Positions 8,891-18,193 of a stretch of DNA of 64,000 nucleotides are shown here, one piece after another (the stretch's first letter is position 1; each line of letters opens with the position of its first letter). Position numbers and translations under genes: made by a program. The notes beneath the pieces were generated by a model, which saw nothing but the letters and a program-made list of their open reading frames with translations, ran no database searches and was not told where the DNA came from. Origin of the DNA: Paenibacillaceae bacterium GAS479 (lineage in GTDB: Bacteria; Bacillota; Bacilli; Paenibacillales; Paenibacillaceae); NCBI GenBank assembly GCA_900105225.1, contig LT629764.1:1-64000 (forward strand), read 5' to 3'.

Positions 8891-10665
8891 CAGGCCGTGC
8901 CTCCCCTCGTCAGCGACTCGCCATCATCATGCTGCGGGCGGTCGGCATACTGAATGTTATAAACTTCCTGGTAAGGACCTTTTTGACGGATAAGTTGATT
9001 ATGTTTGCCGCGCTGCACGATTTTACCTTTATCGAGTACAAGAATCTCGTCAGCGTTCTTAAGCGAGCTGATGCGGTGAGCGATGATGAACGTTGTACGG
9101 CCTTTCATCAGCTCTTTGAAGCCGGCTTGAATCTCATGCTCCGTCTCCATATCAACAGCGCTTGTCGCATCGTCCAGTATGAGGATATGAGGGTTGCGAA
9201 TTAGCGCTCTCGCGATGGCGATCCGCTGCTTCTGACCTCCGGAGAGGCCCATGCCGCGCTCGCCTACCAGCGTCTCGTACCCAAGCGGCAACTCCATGAT
9301 GAAATCATGAGCTTTGGCCAGTTTGGCTGCACGTTCTATTTCCTCCGTTGATGCGTCCTTGTTAGCATAAGCGATGTTGTCGCGAATCGAGGCGGAGAAA
9401 AGGAATGTTTCCTGGAATACCGTAGCGATCTGGCTGCGTAAGCTCTGTACGTCCACGTTGCGGATGTCCAGGCCATCGACGGTAATTTTGCCGTGTTTGA
9501 CGTTGTAGGTGTGCATGAGCAGTTGGATGATCGTGCTTTTGCCTGAGCCGGTGCCGCCAAGCAGGCCGATGACAGAGCCGGGGGCTGCATTAAAGCTAAT
9601 ATCGGTCAGCGCTGGTTCCTTGTCCGCATAGTTAAACGTGACGTTTTCGAAGCGGACATGGCCTTTGAAATATTTTTTATCCAATACAACAGCGTCTGGC
9701 ACACTCTTGACATGCACGTATTGATTGAGCAGCTCCAGTACGCGTTCGCCGGATGCTTTGAATTGAGTGTAGTTGTTGATATGGAAGCCAATGCCCCACA
9801 TCGGTCCGATAATGTACCAGATTAAGCTGAAAAATGCGACCAGTTCGCCGAGTGTGAGCGCATTATCTATAACTCGGAAACCTCCGGCAATAAGCAGGAT
9901 GACTACGCTAAGGTTGGCAAGCAGCTCCATAACCGGAAAGTAACGCGCCCAAATTGTAGCTGCCCCGACCTGGTTCGTCTGGTAAGCCGTGCTGCGCACG
10001 GAAAATTTCTCCACTTCATGCGCTTCGCGAGCGAATGATTTTACGGTGCGTACACCGCTGACGTTTTCCTGCACCGCTGTTGTCATATGGCTGAGCGCTT
10101 GACGCATCTCGCGGAATGCAGGGTGGATATTCTTTTCGAAACGGAGGGCGGTGAAAATCAGCAGCGGCATTGCCGCCAGCGTAATGAGTGTAAGCTGCCA
10201 GTCCATGCTCATCATCATGATACCGCCGAACAGAACCATGAGGAACATGTTGAGAATCTGTGCAAAGCCGAAACCGATAAATTGACGGATTGCCTCCAAA
10301 TCCGCTGTCAGACGGCTCATGAGGTCGCCGGTTTTGGCCGTGTCGTAGTAAGTATAGCTCAGCTCTTGCAGCTTGCCATAACTGGCATTGCGCAGCCGAT
10401 AGGCGACCCGATTGCCAAGCCTGCCGCCAAAATAGCCGCTCAGGAAGTTCATGAAGCCTTTGAGCGAAACGACACAAACGACGATCAGCGACAAGACCGG
10501 CACGGGACCCCAGTTTTCCGGTTTAACAACATTGTCGATAAGATACCGCAGCAGGTTCGGATAGACCAGTCCCAGCGCGGTTGCGCTAGCCAGACACAGG
10601 ATAGACGCGAAGATAAACTTCCGCTCCACCCAGTAAAATGGCTTAAGTTGCCTGAAAACCTCCAA
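8890..10665 (-). CDS. ABC exporter half-transporter, BmrC-type, degenerate ATPase site
   Basis: A 591-aa protein with a six-helix membrane domain (about 15-310) and a nucleotide-binding domain (about 340-575). Walker A is GGTGSGKST and the signature LSGGQKQR is canonical. Walker B ends LILDDATSAVD, with Asp in place of the catalytic Glu. The partner gene has the reverse pattern (normal Glu, altered signature LSMGQ). Together they would form one active and one degenerate ATP site, as in the Bacillus BmrC/BmrD and other heterodimeric exporters. The operon overlap of 1 bp supports complex formation. Substrates are not predictable. Confidence 0.9.
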   Translation of the reverse strand: MEVFRQLKPFYWVERKFIFASILCLASATALGLVYPNLLRYLIDNVVKPENWGPVPVLSLIVVCVVSLKGFMNFLSGYFGGRLGNRVAYRLRNASYGKLQELSYTYYDTAKTGDLMSRLTADLEAIRQFIGFGFAQILNMFLMVLFGGIMMMSMDWQLTLITLAAMPLLIFTALRFEKNIHPAFREMRQALSHMTTAVQENVSGVRTVKSFAREAHEVEKFSVRSTAYQTNQVGAATIWARYFPVMELLANLSVVILLIAGGFRVIDNALTLGELVAFFSLIWYIIGPMWGIGFHINNYTQFKASGERVLELLNQYVHVKSVPDAVVLDKKYFKGHVRFENVTFNYADKEPALTDISFNAAPGSVIGLLGGTGSGKSTIIQLLMHTYNVKHGKITVDGLDIRNVDVQSLRSQIATVFQETFLFSASIRDNIAYANKDASTEEIERAAKLAKAHDFIMELPLGYETLVGERGMGLSGGQKQRIAIARALIRNPHILILDDATSAVDMETEHEIQAGFKELMKGRTTFIIAHRISSLKNADEILVLDKGKIVQRGKHNQLIRQKGPYQEVYNIQYADRPQHDDGESLTRGGTA

Positions 10666-10727
10666 TTGAGCTCTCTCCCCCGTTAGTTAGGTTGGTTTGT
10701 CTGGCGATTTCTGGTGAACATGGACGT

Positions 10728-10756
10728 ATGTTATCAGCATCCTGCGGGGGCGGCAA
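10728..10756 (-). promoter_or_regulatory. Candidate promoter of the exporter operon
   Basis: On the minus strand TTGCCG (10751-10756) and TAACAT (10728-10733) are separated by 17 bp, about 63 bp upstream of the BmrC-type start. A moderate match only. Confidence 0.4.
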
Positions 10757-10924
10757 ACGTCTTTAAAGGCCGTATTTCCAGTTTTCTGCGCTTCAGCGCG
10801 ACTGGGGAAAGCTTGAGAGGGACTAATCTCTCATTCAACGCCAAATCGTCACGGATACGTCACATTCAGTCATTTTGCCGGATATAACGCGGAAAGTTTA
10901 AATTTTATTTTTTTTGAAAGGGGA

Positions 10925-10963
10925 AAAAACCAAGCCCATCCGGGGGATGGGCTTGGTTTTTGG
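10925..10963. terminator. Bidirectional terminator hairpin
   Basis: AACCAAGCCCATCC pairs with GGATGGGCTTGGTT around a 3-nt loop, flanked by A-rich and T-rich runs on either side, so it could stop transcription in both directions. It separates the exporter promoter region from the repeat arrays. Confidence 0.7.
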
Positions 10964-10977
10964 TAGAGATAGTAGCG

Positions 10978-11600
10978 GGTGATGCGGCGGCTTTTCGCCG
11001 GTATGGCGGGTAGTGCGGCGGCTTGGGGCCGGTATGGCGGCTAGCCCCGGAAGCCAGGTTAGCGGCTTTGCCGCTGTAAGGCGGGTAGTGCGGCGGCTTG
11101 GGGCCGGTATGGCGGGTCGTGCGGCGGTTGACGCCGGTATGGCGGCTAGCCCCGGGAGCCGGGATCAGCGGCTTTGCCGCTGTAAGGCGGGTAGTGCGGC
11201 GGCTTGTCGCCGGTATGGCGGCTAGCCCCGGGAGCCGGGATCAGCGGCTTTGCCGCTGTAAGGCGGGTAGTGCGGCGGCTTGGGGCCGGTATGGCGGGTC
11301 GTGCGGCGGTTGACGCCGGTATGGCGGCTAGCCCCGGGAGCCAGGGTCAGCGGCTTTGCCGCTGTATGGCGGGTAATGCGGCGGCTTGGGGCCGGTATGA
11401 CGGGTGATGCGGCGGCTTGTCGCCGGGATGGCGGGTAGCCCCAGGAGCCGCAATCAGCGGCTTTGCCGCTGTAAGGCGGGTAGTGCGGCGGCTTGGGGCC
11501 GGTATGACGGGTGATGCGGCGGCTTGTCGCCGGGATGGCGGGTTGCCCCGGGAGCCAGGTTAGCGGTTTTGCCGCTGCAAAGCGGATAGTGCGGCGGGTT
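10978..11600. repeat. GC-rich tandem repeat array with hairpin units
   Basis: Six imperfect units of about 77 or 106 bp (starting near 11037, 11142, 11219, 11324, 11431 and 11538) plus a leading partial. Each unit carries the perfect hairpin AGCGGC-TTT-GCCGCT and the phrase GGCGGGTAGTGCGGCGGCTT. The longer units have an extra block of about 30 bp near GCGGCGGTTGACGCCGGTAT. All frames stay open because of composition and give Gly/Ala/Arg-rich nonsense; no gene is supported. Confidence 0.9.
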
Positions 11601-11605
11601 GTATC

Positions 11606-13024
11606 TCATTTGAAGTGAAGCAAGTAGCTTTTGTTACTTGGTCGACGCGCCCCATGCTCTCTTGGAGCGAAGCAAGTAACTTTTGTTACTTGATCGACGC
11701 GCCCCATGCTCACTTGGAGTGAAGCAAGTAACTTTTCTTACTTGAACGACACGCCGATTCTCGCTTGGAGCAAAGCAAGTAGCTTTTGTTACTTGGTCGA
11801 CGCGCCCCATGCTCACTTGGAGCGAAGCAAGTAACTTTTGTTACTTGAACGACGCGCCGATTCTCGCTTGGAGCGAAGCAAGTAACTTTTGTTACTTGAT
11901 CGACGCGCCCCATGCTCACTTGGAGTGAAGCAAGTAACTTTTCTTACTTGAACGACACGCCGATTCTCGCTTGGAGCAAAGCAAGTAGCTTTTGTTACTT
12001 GGTCGACGCGCCCCATGCTCTCTTGGAGTGAAGCAAGTAACTTTTCTTACTTGAACAATGCGCCGATTCTCGCTTGGAGCGAAGCAAGTAACTTTTCTTA
12101 CTTGAACGACGCGCCCCATGCTCTCTTGGAATGAAGCAAGTAACTTTTCTTACTTGAACAATGCGCCGCCGATGCTCTCTTGGAGCGAAGCAAGTAACTT
12201 TTGTTACTTGATCGACGCGCCCCCTGCTCACTTGGAGTGAAGCAAGTAACTTTTGTTACTTGAACGACACGCCGATTCTCGCTTGGAGCGAAGCAAGTAA
12301 CTTTTGTTACTTGAACGACGCGCCGATTCTCGCTTGGAGCGAAGCAAGTAACTTTTGTTACTTGATCGACGCGCCCCATGCTCACTTGGAGTGAAGCAAG
12401 TAACTTTTCTTACTTGAACGACACGCCGATTCTCGCTTGGAGCAAAGCAAGTAGCTTTTGTTACTTGGTCGACGCGCCCCATGCTCTCTTGGAGTGAAGC
12501 AAGTAACTTTTCTTACTTGAACAATGCGCCGATTCTCGCTTGGAGCGAAGCAAGTAACTTTTCTTACTTGAACGACGCGCCCCATGCTCTCTTGGAATGA
12601 AGCAAGTAACTTTTCTTACTTGAACAATGCGCCGCCGATGCTCTCTTGGAGCGAAGCAAGTAACTTTTGTTACTTGAACGACACGCCGATTCTCGCTTGG
12701 AGCGAAGCAAGTAACTTTTGTTACTTGAACGACGCGCCGATTCTCACTTGGAGCGAAGCAAGTAACTTTTGTTACTTGAGCGACGCGCCGATGCTCTCTT
12801 GGAGCGAAGCAAGTAACTTTTCTTACTTGAACGACGCGCCCCATGCTCACTTGGAGCGAAGCAAGTAACTTTTCTTACTTGAACGACGCGCCTCTTGCTC
12901 TCTTGGAGCGAAGCAAGTAACTTTTCTTACTTGAACAATGCGCCGATGCTCGCTTGGAGCGAAGCAAGTAACTTTTGTTACTTGAACGAAGCGCCTCTTG
13001 CTCTCTTGGAGCGAAGCAAGTAAC
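11606..13024. repeat. 51/52-bp minisatellite, about 28 units, each with a hairpin
   Basis: I count 28 units, the last truncated, each containing GAAGCAAGTAAC-TTTT-GTTACTTG or close variants. The core AAGTAAC-TTTT-GTTACTT is a 7-bp stem with a 4-nt loop. Variants either keep pairing (AAGTAGC gives a G-U pair in plus-strand RNA) or lose the inner pair (CTTACTT). Units are joined by linkers such as ACGACGCGCCGATTCTCGC. A block of about nine units recurs exactly or nearly so after 466 bp. The array abuts the stop codon of dynA at 13027. Confidence 0.95.
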
Positions 13025-13026
13025 GC

Positions 13027-16000
13027 TTAGCCCGCCTCTTGCTGCAACTCAGCCAATCTAAAGCTCAGTTCACGAAGAGCCACGAGATTACCGCCCTCCT
13101 GCATAGAGGCGATGCGCCCATCTAAATCACGAGCGAATGCTCCGAGCAGCGTATCAGCTGCATCCTTTAAGCCACTATTCAAGCAAGTTGTGTAATGAGC
13201 CAGCCAAGCTGCGGAAGCTTCCTCCATCCAGCGACGGATGTCCGGAGCAAGCAGCTGCTCGAGCTCTTCGCGGAGCTTCTTTTTGCCATCGCCCTCGAAA
13301 AAGCTTCGCGGATTGCGGAACAAGCTGTACAGCCGCTTTCCGTCCACGGACGAAGTTTGCCACGCAGTAAGCTCCGGCGGCGCCCCAAAAGCTGATGCTT
13401 CCCACGGCGCATGCTGGAAACCAGGCAGCATTGAGGACAAGCGCTCAGCGGCAGCCTCGCTGCGTGTACGAATTAGGTTGCCTGAGGCCGTTTCTAGACG
13501 CAGCGTCGTCGCCAGCAATTCCTGCGAAAGCTCCATCTGCAGCATACGTTGCAATTCTAACCAGGACGTCCAGACGGAATGACGCAGATCGCGCCCGTCA
13601 TCCTGTAGGCTCGAAGGGTTGAAAGCAAAGTTGTAAAAGTCACCAAAGCCAAACCAGATACGCTGCTGGATGTAGTGGAACAGCTCCCGCATCTCCTTCT
13701 CCAGCTCTGTATTCGGTGGAGCATCGACGATTTCGGCTCGGATGCGCAGCCCCTGCTCCCGCATCTCTTCCAGCTTGGCTCTTTGACGCTCCCGCGTATC
13801 GGCATCGCCCTCAGTGGCCTCGATCCAGCCTCCAATCGTCCTTGCGGCGCGATCCAGCTCACCGTCTGCAGCTTGCACGGCCAATCGGCCGAGTTCGTTT
13901 CGAGTGAAGCTTAGGAAGCTGTCCTCAAACGCCGGGATGCCGGATTGTGAAAGAACCTCCTCATCTCCGGTCTGCTTGCCCTTCAGGCCGAGCAGGCTGG
14001 AGACCGGGAATAACCTCGGGAAGCGGATGCCATGTTGCAGCAGATTGCTTCCCACATGCTTCAAAACATCGTTCAGCTCATCATCGGATGCGGCCAAATC
14101 GGCCGCGTTGACGAGGAAGAACATTTTATCCAATTCGAATTGATCCTTCACCCGGCCCAGTTGCATAAGGAACTGCCGATCCGCCTGGGAGAAAGCATGA
14201 TTGTAATAAGTGACAAAAAGAATCGCATCGGCGTTCTTGATGTAGTTAAAGGCCACTCCCGTATGGCGGGCATTGACGGAATCCGCCCCCGGCGTATCGA
14301 CGAGTACGATCCCCTGATCCGTTAGCGGCGAGCTGTAATACAGTTCGATCTCGCGAACGAAGCAGGAACGGCTTTCCTCAGCCACAAAGCGGCGATACTC
14401 CTCTTCTCCCACACTCAGCTCTTGCCCAAGCAGAGGAGCCAGCTCAGTCCAGCCGGATTCAGCTGCTTTGAGGAAACTGTAATGCGGCCTCCCAGCGGCA
14501 TGGATGCCTTCTGGACGAAGTGCGGCGATGCGACGCAAAAGTACAGCTTCTTCGACGGTTGAAGCATCCTCGCCAAGCAAAGAAAGTGAGTAGCGCAAAT
14601 CGTCCAGCAGCGCTTCTCGGCTTTTCATGCTGACGCGCGCCGTGCCATGCGGTTGTTCCGCCGTCGGCGCAAGTATGCGGTTGATCGCCGCCGTTGTCGG
14701 ATTCGGCGATACGGGCAGTGCCCGCTCGCCGATGAGAGCATTGGCGAACGAGGATTTGCCCGCGCTGAATGCTCCGAACAGCGCGATCGTGAAGTTGCTC
14801 GCGCCAAGGCGCTCGGCGCGGGCGAGCATCGCGCTCGCGGCCGCGGCTAGCGCCGGCTGCGGCGCGAGCAGCTCCGCCGCGGCGCGCAGCCGCGCGGCAG
14901 CCGCGCGCTGCGGCGCAAGCGCGCCTGCGCTAGCGGCGCCTGCGCGCGCGCCGCTGGCGCCATGCGCCGCCGCAGGCGCAGCGCCGCCGCGTGCCGCGGC
15001 CACGCCTGCGGCTGGCGCTGCGGCTGCGCTCGCCTGCGCCTGCGCGGCTGCGCCGGCTCGCGCTGCGCGCTGCGGCGCCGGCAGTGCCGGCCGCTGCGCC
15101 GCTGCCGGCAGCAGCGCGCCCGCGCGCGCTTCGCGCTCGGCGGCGGCCGCCTCCAGCGCGCCAAGCCGCGCCAGCGCTGCGGCTTGGCCGCCGAGCGCGG
15201 CCAGCTCGCCGCGCGCCGCTTCCGCCGCGGCCGCATAGCGCGGCGCCGCCGCAGCCGCGAGCAAAGCTGCGGCCTGGAACGCGCCGCGCCTCAGCTGCGC
15301 CTTAATCTCCGCGGCAGCCTCGCGGCAATACACAAGCGTGTACTCGCCGCCGAATACCGCTCCGCTGCTCACGCGGGCCGCCAGCCAGGCCGCATCCGGC
15401 AGCCAGGCGAGCCCATCTTCAAGCTGCCGCTCCCACTGCTGGCGCTGCTCGCCCTGCAAACCTTCGCGATCTGCCGCTTTGCGCAGCAATTCGGTCAGAT
15501 GCCAGGCTGCCTCGGCCTGCACCTGCCTTCCCAGCGCCTCCACTATAGCTGCGGCGCGACGTTCCTGCTCCGCAGCCGTTTTCGCGGCGGCGAACAACAG
15601 CCCCGCCTTAAAACCAGGCTTGCGGCTTTCCAAAAACGCCGCCGCTATATCGCGAATCGCCGCCGGCATAAGGTTGGCGTTGTCGAGCGTTTTGGATATA
15701 TCCGCCTTCAACGCATCTTCAAGCTGTCTCGGTCCCGACTCTGCACCAGCAACCGTCGCTTGCAGCTCAGCCATCGACTGCTGGAGCTCCGCTCGCTGTT
15801 CCTGCGGACCAGCCTGCTCCTGCAGTTGCTCCCGCTCCATTTCCTCTTCCTCAAGCTTAAGACGCAGGAAGCTGCGCGTCAGATGCCGCAGTGAGGCGTC
15901 AACGCTCCATTGCGCCAGCTCCAGTCGCTGCCCTTCCAGCTCGGCGAGCAGCCGCTTCAGCTCCTCGAATTCGCTATAGGGATGATTCGGCTCCCGCAGC

Positions 16001-16722
16001 GACAAATACAGAATACCAGCAGGCTCCAAATGCCAGCTGCGGAAAGCTTCTTCCACGCTTTGTCTATACTCGGCAAAGGGAAGCTCTTCCTCACGGTGTT
16101 TATCGATTTGATTAACGATCAGGTACAGCGGTTTTCCCCAATCCTTCAGCCCTTTGGCGAACTCGAAGTTAATCTCCGATTGCACATGGTTGTAATCCAT
16201 CACATAAAACACGACGTCGGCCAAATGCAAGGCCGATTCCGTTGCCATGCGATGAGCGTCATCTGTTGAATCGATGCCCGGCGTATCCAGCAGCAGCGTA
16301 TGCCCCCCTAGTCCGGCAGCCGGATAGGTAATATCGACGCTACGGAACACTTCGCCGTTTTTGCAATAGTCCTCCAGCCGCAGCGGATCTGCTTCAAGTG
16401 TCGTCTCCTTACCGTCCACGATCGCTTGAATGACTGCTTTTGCCGGTTCTCCGCTGCGGATCGATACCACATTAGCGCTAGTCGGAATCGGACTGGAGGG
16501 CAGCAATGTGGCACCGCATAGCGCATTGACCAGCGTTGACTTTCCTGCCGAGAAATGCCCACAGAAAGCAACCGTCAGCAGCCCCGCTTCAAGCTTTTCC
16601 TCCAGCTGCTGCGAGCGCCCGGCGAGCTCCTCCGCTTTTTCCTCTACTAGCAAACCAGCGAGGCCGCGAGCCGCCCCCTGAAGACCAAGAAATGATTCTT
16701 TTTGCATAGTTGCCTGTTTCAA
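13027..16722 (-). CDS. dynA: Bacterial dynamin-like protein with two GTPase domains
   Basis: About 1231 aa, like Bacillus DynA/YpbR, in which two dynamin units are fused in one chain that tethers and fuses membranes. The first GTPase has P-loop GHFSAGKST (about 55-63), DTPGIDS and NQIDK. The second has FGAFSAGKSS (about residue 645), DTPGADSVN and VNAADLA. Between them, about residues 478-634, lies an Ala/Arg-rich low-complexity stretch of very high GC that is unlike the rest. The TTG at 16722 is chosen because AAAGAGGTG sits 6 bp upstream; the ATG at 16707 lacks one. The stop codon touches the 52-bp repeat array. Confidence 0.88.
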   Translation of the reverse strand: MKQATMQKESFLGLQGAARGLAGLLVEEKAEELAGRSQQLEEKLEAGLLTVAFCGHFSAGKSTLVNALCGATLLPSSPIPTSANVVSIRSGEPAKAVIQAIVDGKETTLEADPLRLEDYCKNGEVFRSVDITYPAAGLGGHTLLLDTPGIDSTDDAHRMATESALHLADVVFYVMDYNHVQSEINFEFAKGLKDWGKPLYLIVNQIDKHREEELPFAEYRQSVEEAFRSWHLEPAGILYLSLREPNHPYSEFEELKRLLAELEGQRLELAQWSVDASLRHLTRSFLRLKLEEEEMEREQLQEQAGPQEQRAELQQSMAELQATVAGAESGPRQLEDALKADISKTLDNANLMPAAIRDIAAAFLESRKPGFKAGLLFAAAKTAAEQERRAAAIVEALGRQVQAEAAWHLTELLRKAADREGLQGEQRQQWERQLEDGLAWLPDAAWLAARVSSGAVFGGEYTLVYCREAAAEIKAQLRRGAFQAAALLAAAAAPRYAAAAEAARGELAALGGQAAALARLGALEAAAAEREARAGALLPAAAQRPALPAPQRAARAGAAAQAQASAAAAPAAGVAAARGGAAPAAAHGASGARAGAASAGALAPQRAAAARLRAAAELLAPQPALAAAASAMLARAERLGASNFTIALFGAFSAGKSSFANALIGERALPVSPNPTTAAINRILAPTAEQPHGTARVSMKSREALLDDLRYSLSLLGEDASTVEEAVLLRRIAALRPEGIHAAGRPHYSFLKAAESGWTELAPLLGQELSVGEEEYRRFVAEESRSCFVREIELYYSSPLTDQGIVLVDTPGADSVNARHTGVAFNYIKNADAILFVTYYNHAFSQADRQFLMQLGRVKDQFELDKMFFLVNAADLAASDDELNDVLKHVGSNLLQHGIRFPRLFPVSSLLGLKGKQTGDEEVLSQSGIPAFEDSFLSFTRNELGRLAVQAADGELDRAARTIGGWIEATEGDADTRERQRAKLEEMREQGLRIRAEIVDAPPNTELEKEMRELFHYIQQRIWFGFGDFYNFAFNPSSLQDDGRDLRHSVWTSWLELQRMLQMELSQELLATTLRLETASGNLIRTRSEAAAERLSSMLPGFQHAPWEASAFGAPPELTAWQTSSVDGKRLYSLFRNPRSFFEGDGKKKLREELEQLLAPDIRRWMEEASAAWLAHYTTCLNSGLKDAADTLLGAFARDLDGRIASMQEGGNLVALRELSFRLAELQQEAG

Positions 16723-16975
16723 CTGAAACACCTCTTTTTCTCTTCTCCCGTCCACCATGCGGAGTCCCGCAAACAACACAGCTTTGCCCAAGCAGTCACT
16801 ACACGAACACTATTTCGGCCGCTGCCGGGCCCAACTTCTGCCCTTACTTTAGCTTCTGCTCTCACACTTGCTCCTGCTTCAGCTCTTTTTACCCTTGCCC
16901 TTAATCACGTCGGCTGGCGCTCAAGCCTTCCGTCCCTTCTTGGATGGCTCCCGTTTTAAATTATATATAATGAAA

Positions 16976-17008
16976 AACAGCCGTCCCCGGCGACAGGGAC
17001 GGCTGTTG
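16976..17008 (-). terminator. Rho-independent terminator
   Basis: Minus-strand hairpin ACAGCCGTCCC / GGGACGGCTGT followed by TTTTT, 47 bp beyond the small gene at 17055. The rest of 16723-17054, upstream of dynA, shows nothing else I can name. Confidence 0.8.
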
Positions 17009-17054
17009 GCCGTGAGCTCAGACAAGGCCCGCATGTAGCGGGCACGCCATTAAA

Positions 17055-17339
17055 CTAAATTGCTGGCGCTTCTTCTTCATCCTCGTCCGTCGGAATGCAG
17101 ATTTCGAACACATTGCCATGTTGCAGAATCATAACGTTGCGTTTCTTCTCGCGCATAACGACAACTTCAGGCTTGATGCGCATGCGCTCAAGGTACTGGG
17201 CTGGCAGATCGCCGGAGCCGCTGACCGTTACGCCTTCGATGACGAGGTCTTCATTTTCACCTGGAGGGGATGTCATTACCTGCTCGTAAATATCCGAAAA
17301 CAACGCAAAATCATTGGTGAATACGCTGATACATTTCAT
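17055..17339 (-). CDS. Conserved small hypothetical protein
   Basis: A 94-aa soluble protein without a recognised domain. It starts MKCISVFTNDFALFSDIYEQ and ends in an acidic tail DEDEEE. The pattern of alternating hydrophobic residues suggests a small alpha/beta fold. The ATG at 17339 is preferred because GAAGG lies about 9 bp upstream; an in-frame ATG pair at 17345-17348 is too close to that site. It follows nth after 16 bp, so the two are likely cotranscribed, and it has its own terminator. I believe similar proteins occur in other Paenibacillaceae. No function is assigned. Confidence 0.7.
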   Translation of the reverse strand: MKCISVFTNDFALFSDIYEQVMTSPPGENEDLVIEGVTVSGSGDLPAQYLERMRIKPEVVVMREKKRNVMILQHGNVFEICIPTDEDEEEAPAI

Positions 17340-17355
17340 TGTCATCATCCTTCGC

Positions 17356-18063
17356 TTAAAGGTTGGAAGCGGCCCGTTTGGCAGGAGCTCCCTTTTTTTG
17401 TTTAGGTTTAGGCTCGGAAGCCACTTTCATACGTCGCTGTCCTTCTTTGCATAACTCGATCAGCGGACATACCTCACACTTGGGCTGCTGTGCCTTGCAA
17501 TGATACCGCCCAAAAAAGATGAATCGGTGATGCGTCAGCGTCCATTCATCGCGTGGCACCCGCCGCATCAGCTTTTTCTCGACTTCAAGCACCGAATCAT
17601 CGGGCTTCGCTAGACCAAGCCGCTTCGATACCCGATCTACATGAGTATCCACCGCGATTGCTGGCACGCCGAAAGCATTGCTGACAACTACATTGGCTGT
17701 TTTACGGCCAACACCGGGAAGCCCCGTCAGTTCTTCATGCGTAGAAGGAATCACTCCATCATATTGTTCCATCACAATCCGGCATAACTTCTGAATGTTG
17801 GCTGCCTTAGTGCGAAACAGACCGATACGGCGAATGTCCTGCTCCAGCTCGGACAGCTCCACCTTGAGATAATCCTCGGGCGAGCGGTATTTGCGAAACA
17901 GATCTGCTGTGACCCGATTGACTGTCTCATCCGTGCATTGAGCAGACAACAGCACCGCGATCGTCAGCTCGAACGGATTTGAATGGTTCAGCTCGCAGTG
18001 AGCGTCTGGAAACATCTCCGCCATCGTATCCAGAATGAACCGGATTTTATCCGAAGCCTTCAT
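17356..18063 (-). CDS. nth: Endonuclease III
   Basis: A DNA glycosylase/AP lyase that removes oxidised pyrimidines. The 235-aa protein has the helix-hairpin-helix LPGVGRKTANVV with the catalytic Lys121, the catalytic Asp139 in VDTHV, and the four iron-sulfur cysteines at 189, 196, 199 and 205 in the C-X6-C-X2-C-X5-C spacing. The C-terminus is extended by a Lys/Pro/Ala-rich tail not needed for catalysis. The ATG follows GGGAGAGATCG. In Bacillus nth follows asnS-dnaD; here those genes are 37 kb away, so the cluster has been split. Confidence 0.95.
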   Translation of the reverse strand: MKASDKIRFILDTMAEMFPDAHCELNHSNPFELTIAVLLSAQCTDETVNRVTADLFRKYRSPEDYLKVELSELEQDIRRIGLFRTKAANIQKLCRIVMEQYDGVIPSTHEELTGLPGVGRKTANVVVSNAFGVPAIAVDTHVDRVSKRLGLAKPDDSVLEVEKKLMRRVPRDEWTLTHHRFIFFGRYHCKAQQPKCEVCPLIELCKEGQRRMKVASEPKPKQKKGAPAKRAASNL

Positions 18064-18147
18064 CGAAACGATCTCTCCCTAGTTGCACTATCGTTCAAAG
18101 TTTAACGAATCTACTCGCCCGGTGCAACCGAAAAAGCACTTATCGCT

Positions 18148-18175
18148 AAAAAAAGAAGCCCGTTTCGGGGCTCCT
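18148..18175 (-). terminator. Terminator of the stalk-domain gene
   Basis: Minus-strand AGCCCC-GAAA-CGGGCT hairpin followed by TTCTTTTTTT. Confidence 0.75.
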
Positions 18176-18193
18176 GTAATGAAAAGTTCATGA

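Noticed and set aside
11013-11407. Plus-strand frames in the GC-rich array
   Set aside because: Composition-driven open frames over tandem repeats; no ribosome site and no domain.
11634-12850. Overlapping minus-strand frames with a 17-residue repeat (for example VTKVTCFAPSENRRVV)
   Set aside because: A 51-bp unit is divisible by three, so frames stay open by arithmetic. Frames are broken whenever a 52- or 54-bp unit occurs, and no ribosome sites or start context recur.
11606-13024. CRISPR array
   Set aside because: The 51/52-bp units repeat throughout, with recurring linkers instead of unique spacers, and no cas genes are in the window.
14627-15894. Long plus-strand open frames rich in Ala and Arg
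   Set aside because: They are antisense to the GC-rich part of dynA and stay open only because of composition.
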